From the NCBI GenBank assembly GCA_001771975.1, contig MERE01000045.1, forward strand, positions 1 through 8,009: 8,009 nt of DNA, read 5' to 3'. Numbering within the stretch: the stretch's first letter is position 1; each line of letters starts with the position of its first letter. The stretch comes from Betaproteobacteria bacterium RIFCSPLOWO2_02_FULL_68_150 (lineage in GTDB: Bacteria > Pseudomonadota > Gammaproteobacteria > Burkholderiales > SG8-39). This document shows positions 1 to 6,198 of the stretch, piece by piece. The notes under the pieces are model-generated. The model did not search any database and had not been told where the DNA came from. It was given only the letters and a program-made list of their open reading frames with translations. A program made the position numbers and the translations under genes.

Positions 1-32
1 ATCGACCCGGCCAGGCCTTTGATCCACCGGCG

Positions 33-605
33 ATGATCCTATACCTGCACGGATTCAATAGCGCACCCGCGTCCCACAAGGCGCGCGCCCTGCGCTCCCA
101 TCTCGAAGCGCGCGGTCTGGCGCACCAGTTCGCCTGTCCGGCGCTGCCGCATCGTCCCGCCGCGGCAATCGCGCTGATCGAGTCGGAAATCGGGCGCTGC
201 GGCGGCCGCCCGACGCTCGTCGGCAGCTCGCTGGGAGGGTTCTACGCCACCCATTTCGCCGAACGTCTGGACCTGCGCGCAGTGCTGATCAATCCCGCGA
301 TCAGGCCGCATATCGGCCTGGAGCCGTTCCTGGGTACGCAGCAGAACCTCTACACCGGGGCGACCTACGAACTTACGCGGGCAGATCTCGAGGGCTGGCG
401 GGCGATCGTGGTCGAGCAGGTTGATCCGGAACGCTACCTGCTGTTGCTCGAGACCGGCGACGAAGTGCTCGACTGGCGCGAGGCGGCGCGCAAGTACGAG
501 GGCGCAAGGACCGTCATCCGTGATGGCGGCGACCACACCCTGCAAAGCTTCGCCGAGCACATCCCGCGCCTGCTTGCGTTCGCCGGATTGCAGGCTCGCG
601 CATGA
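33..605 (+). CDS. yqiA: YqiA/UPF0227-family alpha/beta-fold esterase
   Basis: A 190-residue cytoplasmic serine hydrolase of the YqiA/YcfP (UPF0227) group, small alpha/beta-fold proteins with esterase activity in E. coli; the physiological substrate is not established. The protein opens directly on the first strand and the oxyanion-hole motif LHGF (residues 5-8). The nucleophile elbow is GSSLGG (64-69), giving Ser66 as nucleophile. The likely acid is Asp143 in ETGDEVLDW and the likely base is His168 in GGDHTLQSF. Length is normal for the family and no signal peptide is seen. The ATG at 33 is the only start that fits, because the conserved MILYLHGFNS begins there. Its stop overlaps the next start (ATGA at 602-605), implying translational coupling with the RNase gene. 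The family call is firm; the substrate is unknown. Confidence 0.9.
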   Translation: MILYLHGFNSAPASHKARALRSHLEARGLAHQFACPALPHRPAAAIALIESEIGRCGGRPTLVGSSLGGFYATHFAERLDLRAVLINPAIRPHIGLEPFLGTQQNLYTGATYELTRADLEGWRAIVVEQVDPERYLLLLETGDEVLDWREAARKYEGARTVIRDGGDHTLQSFAEHIPRLLAFAGLQARA

Positions 606-2491
606 ACGTTCTGTACGAGGAAGACGGCGAGTTCAGGGTCGGCGCGGTGCTGTCGCAGGCAGCGACCTCCCTTCAGGTGGAAAGCCCGCACGGCCGGCGC
701 TCCAAGGTCAAGGCGGGCCACGTGCTGCTCAGCTTCGAGCAACCCTCGGGCGCCGAGCTGCTCGCCGGCGCGCAGCAGTACGCCCGCGGACTCGAGACTG
801 ATTTTCTATGGCAGTGCTGCGGCAGCGCGGAGTTCGGTTTCCGCGATTTCGCGCGCGAGTACGTCGGCCGCGAACCGGCACCGCAGGAAGCGGCGGGCGT
901 GTTGTTCAAGCTGCACTCGGCGCCGATGTATTTCTATCGCCGGGGCCGCGGGCGCTACCAGGCGGCGCCCGAGGAGACCCTGAAGCTCGCGCTCGCCGGT
1001 CTGGAAAGGAAGCAGCGAATCCAGCAGCAGATTGCGGCATGGGCCGCCGCGCTGGCGCGCTGCGAGTGCCCGGCCGAAATCGCCACGCTGCGCGACGAAT
1101 TGCTGTACGCGCCGGACCGCGCCAAACCGGAAACCAAAGCGCTTGAACAAGCCTGCGCTGCCATCGGATTGTCCGCGCCGGCGCTATTCGAGCGATGCGG
1201 CCTGCTGACCGACACGCACGCCTACCACCTGGGCCGGTTTCTGCGCGAGTTCTTTCCCAACGGCATCGCCTTTCCCGCGCACCCGGCGCCGCTGCCGCCC
1301 GACGATCTGCCGTTCGCGCCGGTCGAGGCCTTCAGTCTCGACGATCTGGGCACGACCGAGATCGACGACGCGTTTTCCGTGACGCGCGTCGCGCAGGACG
1401 ATTGGCGCATCGGCATTCACATCGCGGCGCCGGCGCTCGGTTTCGCCCCCGGCTCGCCGGTCGACGCCATTGCGCGCGAGCGGCTGTCGACGGCGTACCT
1501 GCCCGGACGCAAGTACACGATGTTGCCGGAGGACGTGATCGAGCGTTTTTCGCTCGATCACGGCAACCACCAGAGCGCGCTGTCGCTGTATCTGGCGGTA
1601 TCGTCCAGGGACCTGAGCGTGCGCGGCCATCACTCGCGCATCGAGCAGGTGAGGATCGGCGCCAACCTGCGCCATGCGCAGTACGACGCGCTGAACGCCG
1701 CATTCGAATCGGGCGGCCGGGTGGGCCTGCCGTACGAGCAGGAACTGCGGGACCTGTGGCGGCTCGCCTGCGCGCTGGAGCAGCGGCGCGGCAAGCCCAG
1801 CGTCGGCGCGGGGATTGTCGACTACGTGTTTCGCGTCGAAGGCGAGCGCGTGAAAATCGAACCGCGGCGGCGCGGCGCACCGCTCGACAAGCTGGTGTCC
1901 GAACTGATGATCCTCGCCAACAGCTCCTGGGGTGGACTGCTCGCCGAACGCGACGTGGCGGCGATCTACCGCGTTCAATCCTCCGGCAAGGTGCGTCTGA
2001 GCGTGTATCCGGAAATGCACGACGGGCTCGGCGTCGCGGGCTATGCCTGGCTCACGTCGCCGCTGCGGCGCTATGTCGATCTGCTCAACCAGTGGCAGCT
2101 TGCCGCGGCGCTCGCGGGACGGCGGGCGCCGTTTGCGCGCAACTCCGAAGACCTGCTGTCGGCGATGCGTGCATTCGAGCTGACGGCGGCGCGCTATGAC
2201 GAGCATCAGCGCGTGCTCGAATCGTACTGGTGCCTGCGCTGGCTGCTGCAGGAGCAGGTGCGCAGTGCCGCGGCGACCGTGCTGCGCGAGAACCTGGTGC
2301 GTCTCGACGGACTGCCGCTCGTGACGCGCGTGCCCTCGCTGCCGAATCTCGAGCCGGGTACGCGGGTGCAACTCGACATCGAAGCGGTGGACCTGATCGC
2401 GCGCGAGGCCGCCTGCCGATTCCGGGAAACGCTTGCCGCCGGTGGCGGCGCCGCCGATCCGGACCGGCAGCAGGGCGGCCTCACGGCTTAG
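602..2491 (+). CDS. Stand-alone RNB-domain 3'-5' exoribonuclease (RNase II/R family, VacB-like)
   Basis: A 629-residue member of the RNase II/RNase R family, which degrades single-stranded RNA processively from the 3' end using Mg2+. Residues 1-50 look like a small beta-barrel RNA-binding region. The RNB core covers about 235-500: an acidic cluster SLDDLGTTEIDDAF (245-258), the YLPGRKYTMLPE segment (299-310), and TSPLRRYVDLLNQ (485-497) with the basic substrate-binding residues. The C-terminal 555-608 has the alternating pattern of a reduced S1/OB domain. It is shorter than E. coli RNase R (about 810) and close to RNase II (about 640). By my alignment with RNase II Asp201/207/209/210, the equivalents are Asp247, Glu253, Asp255 and Asp256, so one acidic position is Glu. 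An AGG lies 7 bases before the ATG, which overlaps the esterase stop. I give no symbol because rnb and rnr cannot be separated by eye. Confidence 0.93.
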   Translation: MNVLYEEDGEFRVGAVLSQAATSLQVESPHGRRSKVKAGHVLLSFEQPSGAELLAGAQQYARGLETDFLWQCCGSAEFGFRDFAREYVGREPAPQEAAGVLFKLHSAPMYFYRRGRGRYQAAPEETLKLALAGLERKQRIQQQIAAWAAALARCECPAEIATLRDELLYAPDRAKPETKALEQACAAIGLSAPALFERCGLLTDTHAYHLGRFLREFFPNGIAFPAHPAPLPPDDLPFAPVEAFSLDDLGTTEIDDAFSVTRVAQDDWRIGIHIAAPALGFAPGSPVDAIARERLSTAYLPGRKYTMLPEDVIERFSLDHGNHQSALSLYLAVSSRDLSVRGHHSRIEQVRIGANLRHAQYDALNAAFESGGRVGLPYEQELRDLWRLACALEQRRGKPSVGAGIVDYVFRVEGERVKIEPRRRGAPLDKLVSELMILANSSWGGLLAERDVAAIYRVQSSGKVRLSVYPEMHDGLGVAGYAWLTSPLRRYVDLLNQWQLAAALAGRRAPFARNSEDLLSAMRAFELTAARYDEHQRVLESYWCLRWLLQEQVRSAAATVLRENLVRLDGLPLVTRVPSLPNLEPGTRVQLDIEAVDLIAREAACRFRETLAAGGGAADPDRQQGGLTA

Positions 2492-2499
2492 AATAGCCG
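2484..2499 (+). repeat. Hairpin with the RNase stop codon in its loop
   Basis: CGGCT and AGCCG form a perfect 5-bp inverted repeat around the 6-base loop TAGAAT. The first three loop bases are the stop codon of the exoribonuclease gene. There is no T-run after the right arm, so it is not a classical intrinsic terminator. The pairing is directly visible; whether it folds or does anything in the mRNA is unknown. Confidence 0.45.
2489..2494 (+). promoter_or_regulatory. Possible -10 box before the TonB-family gene
   Basis: TAGAAT matches TATAAT at five of six positions and lies 27 bases before the TTG start of the TonB-family gene, leaving a leader of about 20 bases. No convincing -35 box is present 16-18 bases upstream (that stretch reads GGCAGC-like sequence), and the same bases are the loop of the hairpin around the RNase stop. 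It is a weak candidate for an internal promoter. Confidence 0.2.
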
Positions 2500-2512
2500 G
2501 CAGCATTGTTCC

Positions 2513-2516
2513 GGAG
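2513..2516 (+). promoter_or_regulatory. Ribosome binding site supporting a TTG start
   Basis: GGAG sits 5 bases before the TTG at 2522. No ATG or GTG lies at this site in the frame, and the predicted membrane anchor begins about 20 residues downstream, so this Shine-Dalgarno sequence is the main reason for choosing TTG. Confidence 0.6.
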
Positions 2517-2521
2517 CCGAA

Positions 2522-3433
2522 TTGCAGGGTACCTACGCCAGCGCATTGCTACAGCCCGCCGATTTCTGGGCCGGGCTCGACCGTCAGTCCCGCCTGCTGT
2601 GGGTCTCGGTCGGCGCGTCGTTGCTCCTGCACTTGTTCGTGCTTTCGGTTCATTTCAGGTTTCCCGATGCCCTGCGCTGGAAGTCGCCCAACCAGGCACT
2701 CGAGGTGATTCTGGTTAACGCGAGGAGCCAGGAGGCGCCGGCGCAGCGCGAGGCGCTCGCGCAGGTGCACCTGGACGGTGGCGGCAATACCGATCAGCGC
2801 CGCCGCGCGCGCACGCCGTTGCCCGTGACCGAGCCACGCGACCCCGGGCGCGATCTGGCCGACGGTCAGCGCCGCGCGCAACAACGCGAAGCACAGCAAC
2901 AGCGCGTGCTGGCGCAAGCGCAGCCATCGGCCAGCAGCGTGCCGGCGGACGCGGCGCGCCGGCCCAATCCCGACGAGCCGGCGCCGCAGGTGTCCGGTCG
3001 AGACCTTGCCGACCTGTCACTTGCGGCGCTCAAGCTGCAGGCGCAGATCGACAAGGCGCACGAGGAGTACCAGAAGCGGCCGCGCAAGAAGTTCCTCGGC
3101 GCGCGTGCGAGCGAGTACCGCTTCGCGCAATACGAGGAGGGCTGGCGCATGAAGATCGAACGCGTCGGCACGCTCAACTACCCGGCCGAAGCACGCGGCA
3201 AGCTCTACGGCAACCTGCGCCTGACCGTCACCATTCGGCCCGACGGGTCGGTGGAGTCGATCGACCTGGACCGTTCCTCGGGTCTCAAGGTGCTGGACGA
3301 TGCCGCACATCGCATCGTGCGCCTGTCCGAGCCGTTTCCCGCATTTCCGGCCGATATCCGGCGCGATACCGACCTGCTGGTGATTACGCGCACCTGGTTT
3401 TTCGCCCAAGGCGACAAGCTCGGCACGGAGTAG
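2522..3433 (+). CDS. TonB-family energy transducer (orphan, no ExbB/ExbD nearby)
   Basis: A 303-residue inner-membrane protein with TonB architecture, expected to pass proton-motive energy from an ExbB-ExbD motor to outer-membrane receptors. Residues 1-24 are cytoplasmic, one membrane helix spans about 25-46 (LLWVSVGASLLLHLFVLSV), and a long Gln/Arg/Ala-rich periplasmic linker runs from 60 to 205. The C-terminal TonB domain covers about 208-298, with the YPAEARGK motif at 220-227, the beta strands LRLTVTIRPDGSV (232-244) and the ending DLLVITRTWFF (284-294). The linker lacks the Glu-Pro/Lys-Pro repeats of classical TonB. GRDLAD occurs twice, at 109-114 and 159-164. Placement between the RNase gene and aroE matches an arrangement I recall from betaproteobacteria. 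ExbB and ExbD must be encoded elsewhere. The start is TTG with a good ribosome site. Confidence 0.85.
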   Translation: MQGTYASALLQPADFWAGLDRQSRLLWVSVGASLLLHLFVLSVHFRFPDALRWKSPNQALEVILVNARSQEAPAQREALAQVHLDGGGNTDQRRRARTPLPVTEPRDPGRDLADGQRRAQQREAQQQRVLAQAQPSASSVPADAARRPNPDEPAPQVSGRDLADLSLAALKLQAQIDKAHEEYQKRPRKKFLGARASEYRFAQYEEGWRMKIERVGTLNYPAEARGKLYGNLRLTVTIRPDGSVESIDLDRSSGLKVLDDAAHRIVRLSEPFPAFPADIRRDTDLLVITRTWFFAQGDKLGTE

Positions 3434-3445
3434 CTCCGCACCGAG
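3419..3445 (+). repeat. Interrupted 12-bp hairpin with the TonB-gene stop codon as its loop
   Basis: The arms CTCGGCACGGAG and CTCCGCACCGAG flank TAG, the stop codon of the TonB-family gene. The inner 5 bp (CGGAG/CTCCG) and outer 5 bp (CTCGG/CCGAG) pair perfectly, separated by a symmetric 2-base CA/CA mismatch, giving 10 pairs of 12. No T-run follows. The right arm ends 9 bases before the aroE ATG and overlaps its only purine-rich upstream stretch (GAGCGG, 3443-3448), so folding could affect aroE translation. The role is inference. Confidence 0.55.
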
Positions 3446-3454
3446 CGGTTCACG

Positions 3455-4273
3455 ATGCCGGATCGTTACGCAGTCGTCGGCCATCCAGTGACGCATTCCA
3501 GGTCGCCATGGATTCACGCCTGCTTTGCGCGCGCCACGGGAGAGGACATCGAGTACCAGAGTATCGACGCACCGCCCGATGGCCTCGAGCGCACGCTGGA
3601 CGCGTTCCGCGCCGCGGGCGGCCGGGGGGTCAACGTCACGCTGCCGTTCAAGGAAGCGGCGTGCCGCTACGCCACCGAACTCAGCGCGCGCGCGCGCAGC
3701 GCGCAGGCCGCGAACACGCTCAGCTTCGAGGGCGCACGCATCCGCGCAGACAATACCGACGGTGCCGGCTTGCTGCGCGACCTGACGGTCAATCTCGGCC
3801 GCGCGGTCGCCTCGCAACACGTGCTGCTGCTCGGTGCGGGCGGGGCCGCGCGCGGGGTGCTGGCGCCACTGCTGGAAGCCGGCCCGGCGCGCCTCGTGAT
3901 CGCCAATCGCACGCTGGCGAAGGCGCTGGCGCTGGTCGCCGGGTGCCCGGGCGCAGGTCGCGGCGTGCGCCCGGAAGCGCTCGGCTATGAGGCGCTGTCA
4001 GGCGAGTCGTTCGATCTCGTGATCAACGCGACCTCGGCCGGCCTGACCGGTGCCGCACTCGCGCTGCCGGCGTCCGTCTTTCGCCGCGAAGCGCTCGCCT
4101 ACGACATGGTCTACGGCCGTGCCACAGCGTTTCTTGCGCTGGCGCGCGCTGCCGGTATCGCTGCGCACGATGGCCTCGGCATGCTGGTCGAGCAGGCGGC
4201 GGAATCGTTTTACCTCTGGCGCGGCGTGCGGCCGGATACCGCGGCGGTGCTCGCCGCGCTGCGCGCGCATTGA
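3455..4273 (+). CDS. aroE: Shikimate dehydrogenase (NADP+)
   Basis: A 272-residue cytoplasmic enzyme that reduces 3-dehydroshikimate to shikimate with NADPH, the fourth step of chorismate synthesis. The shikimate-binding SRSP is at 15-18, and NVTLPFK (60-66) supplies catalytic Lys66. NTDG (100-103) supplies catalytic Asp102. The nucleotide-binding loop is GAGGAA (127-132), and NRT (151-153) has the arginine expected for NADP preference. NATSAGL lies at 191-197 and the C-terminal EQAAESF at 246-252 contributes substrate-binding Gln247. Length is typical of AroE (about 270) and no key residue is missing. It starts 21 bases after the TonB-family stop and ends 12 bases before mtgA, so it is probably in the same transcript. 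The ribosome site is weak (GAGCGG, 6 bases before ATG) and partly inside the upstream hairpin. Confidence 0.96.
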   Translation: MPDRYAVVGHPVTHSRSPWIHACFARATGEDIEYQSIDAPPDGLERTLDAFRAAGGRGVNVTLPFKEAACRYATELSARARSAQAANTLSFEGARIRADNTDGAGLLRDLTVNLGRAVASQHVLLLGAGGAARGVLAPLLEAGPARLVIANRTLAKALALVAGCPGAGRGVRPEALGYEALSGESFDLVINATSAGLTGAALALPASVFRREALAYDMVYGRATAFLALARAAGIAAHDGLGMLVEQAAESFYLWRGVRPDTAAVLAALRAH

Positions 4274-4275
4274 GG
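4272..4275 (+). promoter_or_regulatory. Ribosome binding site favouring the GTG start of mtgA
   Basis: GAGG overlaps the aroE stop codon (TGA) and lies 10 bases before GTG 4286. The rival ATG at 4304 has only GGG, 8 bases upstream. The overlap with the aroE stop suggests translational coupling. Confidence 0.4.
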
Positions 4276-4285
4276 CACGCGCCCG

Positions 4286-4993
4286 GTGCGACGGGTCGCT
4301 CGCATGGGCTGGAGAATTTTCGTTTACGCACTGAGCGCGCTGGTGCTCGCGCTGGCCGCGGTACAGGCCTGGTACTACGGCCATGTGCTCTGGTGGAACA
4401 CGCACAATCCCGCGCTGACCGCGTTCATGCAGGTGCGGCTAGAGCGCCTGCGTGACAAGAATCGGTCGGCCGCGCTGCGTCAGCGCTGGGTCGGCTACGA
4501 GAGGATTTCGTCGCAGCTCAAGCGCGCCGTGGTGGCCGCCGAAGACGCCAGGTTCGTCGGCCACGACGGTTTCGACTGGGAGGCGATCCAGAAAGCGCTC
4601 GAGCGCAACGAGCGCAAGGGCGCCTTGATCGCAGGTGCTTCGACCATCAGCCAGCAATTGGCGAAGAACCTGTTTCTCTCGGGAGAGCGCTCGTGGGCTC
4701 GCAAGGGCCAGGAGGCGGTGATCACGGCGATGCTCGAAGCGGTGATGTCGAAGCGCCGCATACTCGAGATCTACCTCAATGTTGCGGAGTGGGGCGAGGG
4801 CGTGTTCGGCGCGGAGGCCGCGGCGCGCCATCACTTCGGCATCTCTGCGGCCGAGTTGAATGCCGAGCAGGCAGCCTGGCTCGCAGCTATTCTGCCCAGC
4901 CCGCGGCGCTATGAACGCGGCCGCACGACGCAGTACCTGCAGGGCCGCGTGCAGACGATCCTGGCCCGCATGCCGGCGGCCAAAATTCCTTAG
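4286..4993 (+). CDS. mtgA: Monofunctional biosynthetic peptidoglycan transglycosylase
   Basis: A 235-residue glycosyltransferase of family GT51 that polymerises lipid II into glycan strands at the periplasmic face of the inner membrane, without a transpeptidase domain. One N-terminal anchor spans about 10-36. Motif 1, EDARFVGHDGFD (86-97), carries catalytic Glu86. Motif 2 is GASTISQQLAKN (117-128). RKGQE (139-143) carries the second glutamate, Glu143, 57 residues later, the same spacing I recall in S. aureus PBP2. KRRILEIYLN (156-165) and GVFGAEAAARHHFG (172-185) complete the fold. Length is normal. The GTG at 4286 has a GAGG site; ATG 4304, six codons downstream, is the alternative and would give 229 residues with the anchor intact. 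It follows aroE by 12 bases. Confidence 0.95.
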   Translation: MRRVARMGWRIFVYALSALVLALAAVQAWYYGHVLWWNTHNPALTAFMQVRLERLRDKNRSAALRQRWVGYERISSQLKRAVVAAEDARFVGHDGFDWEAIQKALERNERKGALIAGASTISQQLAKNLFLSGERSWARKGQEAVITAMLEAVMSKRRILEIYLNVAEWGEGVFGAEAAARHHFGISAAELNAEQAAWLAAILPSPRRYERGRTTQYLQGRVQTILARMPAAKIP

Positions 4994-5010
4994 CCGGGAT
5001 GCCCGCCGGC
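4972..5010 (+). repeat. 8-bp GC-only inverted repeat around the mtgA stop codon
   Basis: GCCGGCGG (4972-4979) is perfectly complementary to CCGCCGGC (5003-5010), with a U-G pair possible outside it. The 23-base loop holds the mtgA stop (4991-4993) and the ATG at 4999, the first candidate start of the GGDEF gene. There is no T-run. If folded, it would favour ATG 5026 as the true downstream start. It could instead be chance in GC-rich DNA, because the left arm also codes for mtgA residues. Confidence 0.5.
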
Positions 5011-6198
5011 GATAGACTTCGACCCATGGCGTGGTCGTCGCGGTACGACTGGAAATTCGTCGCTCGCGCGTCGGTCGTGATCGCGCTGGTGTTTGCCGCG
5101 CTCGTTTCGTCATGGATCGGCATCGAAGCTGAACGTCGCGGCAAGGAGGCCGTGTCGGAGGCCTCGGTGCTGGCGCGCAGGGCATTCGATGTCGCGGTGC
5201 GCGCCCATGCGCTGGAGGCGCTGCACGATCGGTTGCTCGCCGTGCAAGCGCGCGACGCGGCAGCCGTGATGGCCGCGGCAGAGCGGGAGCGCCACGCGAG
5301 CGGCCTCGCAGCCTTGCGACTCGAACTCGATCAGATCGGCGGCCTGCCGCTCGCAGCGCGCGAACGCGCCTTGCTGCAGGGCGCGCTGCAAGCGCTGGAG
5401 GGGCACGACCGGCTCGCGGCCGTGATGCGGGATGACCCCGATCGCGGTGCCGCGTCGGCCGGGACCGGGCCCGGCGCCCTGCCGTTCAAGGACTCCGCAG
5501 CGAGCGCATCGCACGTGGCGCCGCGCCTGCTCGAGCTCGCGAACGAGATCAGCACGCGCGTCGGGCGAGCGGCGGCCGAGACGAGCGAGGCGGGTGAGCG
5601 CGCCCAGACCTTGCTCATCATCTTCGGCAGCGTGTCGCTGTTGCTCGCGCTCTATCTGGCGCACTGGCTCGGCGAGGCGCTTGCCAAGGCCGGCCAACTG
5701 ATGCTTCAGTTGGCCGAAATGGCACGCGTCGACGGCTTGACCGGCCTGCCCAATCGGCGGCTGTGGGACGAAGAGCTGGTCAAGGGTCTGGATCGTGCGC
5801 GTCGCACCGGGCGGCCCTGCTCCATCGGGCTGATCGATCTCGATCAATTCAAGCGCTATAACGATACCCACGGACACCAGGCCGGCGACCGCCTGCTGCG
5901 CGATACCGCGCAGTCGCTGGCGCAGCGCATGCGCGCCGGGGATCTGATCGCGCGCTATGGCGGGGAAGAGTTCGCCGTGCTGCTGCACGGCTGCGACGCG
6001 GACAATGCGCTCAAGTTCTTCGAGCGACTGCATGGCGCGATGCCTCTCGGCCAGACCTTTTCGGCCGGCGTGTCGCACACCGAGGGACGGGAGCCGGGCG
6101 GCGACGTCCTGAAACGCGCCGACGAAGCGCTTTACCGTGCGAAAGCGGAGGGACGCGACCGCACCATGGCGTTTCGCGCCAGCGAGCCCGCAGCGTGA
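4999..6198 (+). CDS. Membrane-anchored diguanylate cyclase (GGDEF domain)
   Basis: A 399-residue inner-membrane enzyme predicted to make cyclic di-GMP from two GTP. Helix 1 spans about 23-42 and helix 2 about 203-225. Between them lies a roughly 160-residue Ala/Glu/Arg-rich, mostly helical periplasmic region that I do not recognise, probably a sensor. The GGDEF domain starts soon after helix 2 with DGLTGLPNRR (245-254) and no obvious HAMP. LIDLDQFKRYND (278-289) binds metal and GTP, GGEEF (321-325) is the active-site loop, and RAGD (312-315), five residues before it, fits the RxxD product-inhibition site. ADEALYRAKAEGRDR (374-388) closes the domain. Activity is therefore expected, with feedback control. 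The start is uncertain: ATG 4999 has no spaced ribosome site and lies in a hairpin loop; in-frame ATG 5026 (390 residues) keeps both helices. Its stop overlaps the mgtE GTG. Confidence 0.93.
   Translation: MPAGDRLRPMAWSSRYDWKFVARASVVIALVFAALVSSWIGIEAERRGKEAVSEASVLARRAFDVAVRAHALEALHDRLLAVQARDAAAVMAAAERERHASGLAALRLELDQIGGLPLAARERALLQGALQALEGHDRLAAVMRDDPDRGAASAGTGPGALPFKDSAASASHVAPRLLELANEISTRVGRAAAETSEAGERAQTLLIIFGSVSLLLALYLAHWLGEALAKAGQLMLQLAEMARVDGLTGLPNRRLWDEELVKGLDRARRTGRPCSIGLIDLDQFKRYNDTHGHQAGDRLLRDTAQSLAQRMRAGDLIARYGGEEFAVLLHGCDADNALKFFERLHGAMPLGQTFSAGVSHTEGREPGGDVLKRADEALYRAKAEGRDRTMAFRASEPAA

Noticed and set aside
1..36. Tail of an upstream gene
   Set aside because: Frame 1 ends with TGA at 34-36, which would give an ATGA overlap with the esterase start, like the next junction. 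Frame 2 stops at 20-22, and frame 3 is the esterase frame left open. About 11 residues are too few to identify a product or even choose a frame.
1195..2199. 334-codon + strand frame inside the RNase gene
   Set aside because: Arg/Ala-rich out-of-frame translation with no motif; it lies fully inside a well-supported gene.
1184..2506. 440-codon open frame on the - strand opposite the RNase gene
   Set aside because: It is a mirror of the RNB gene in GC-rich DNA; its translation is Arg/Ala/His/Gln-rich with no domain, while the + strand frame carries full RNB motifs.
3684..3702. Run of alternating GC within aroE, possible Z-DNA or simple repeat
   Set aside because: It encodes a Ser-Ala-Arg-Ala-Arg-Ser stretch in an ordinary helix of AroE and is expected from codon bias at this GC content.
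5110..6078. 322-codon open frame on the - strand opposite the GGDEF gene
   Set aside because: No recognisable motif and a composition typical of antisense frames; the + strand encodes a complete GGDEF protein.
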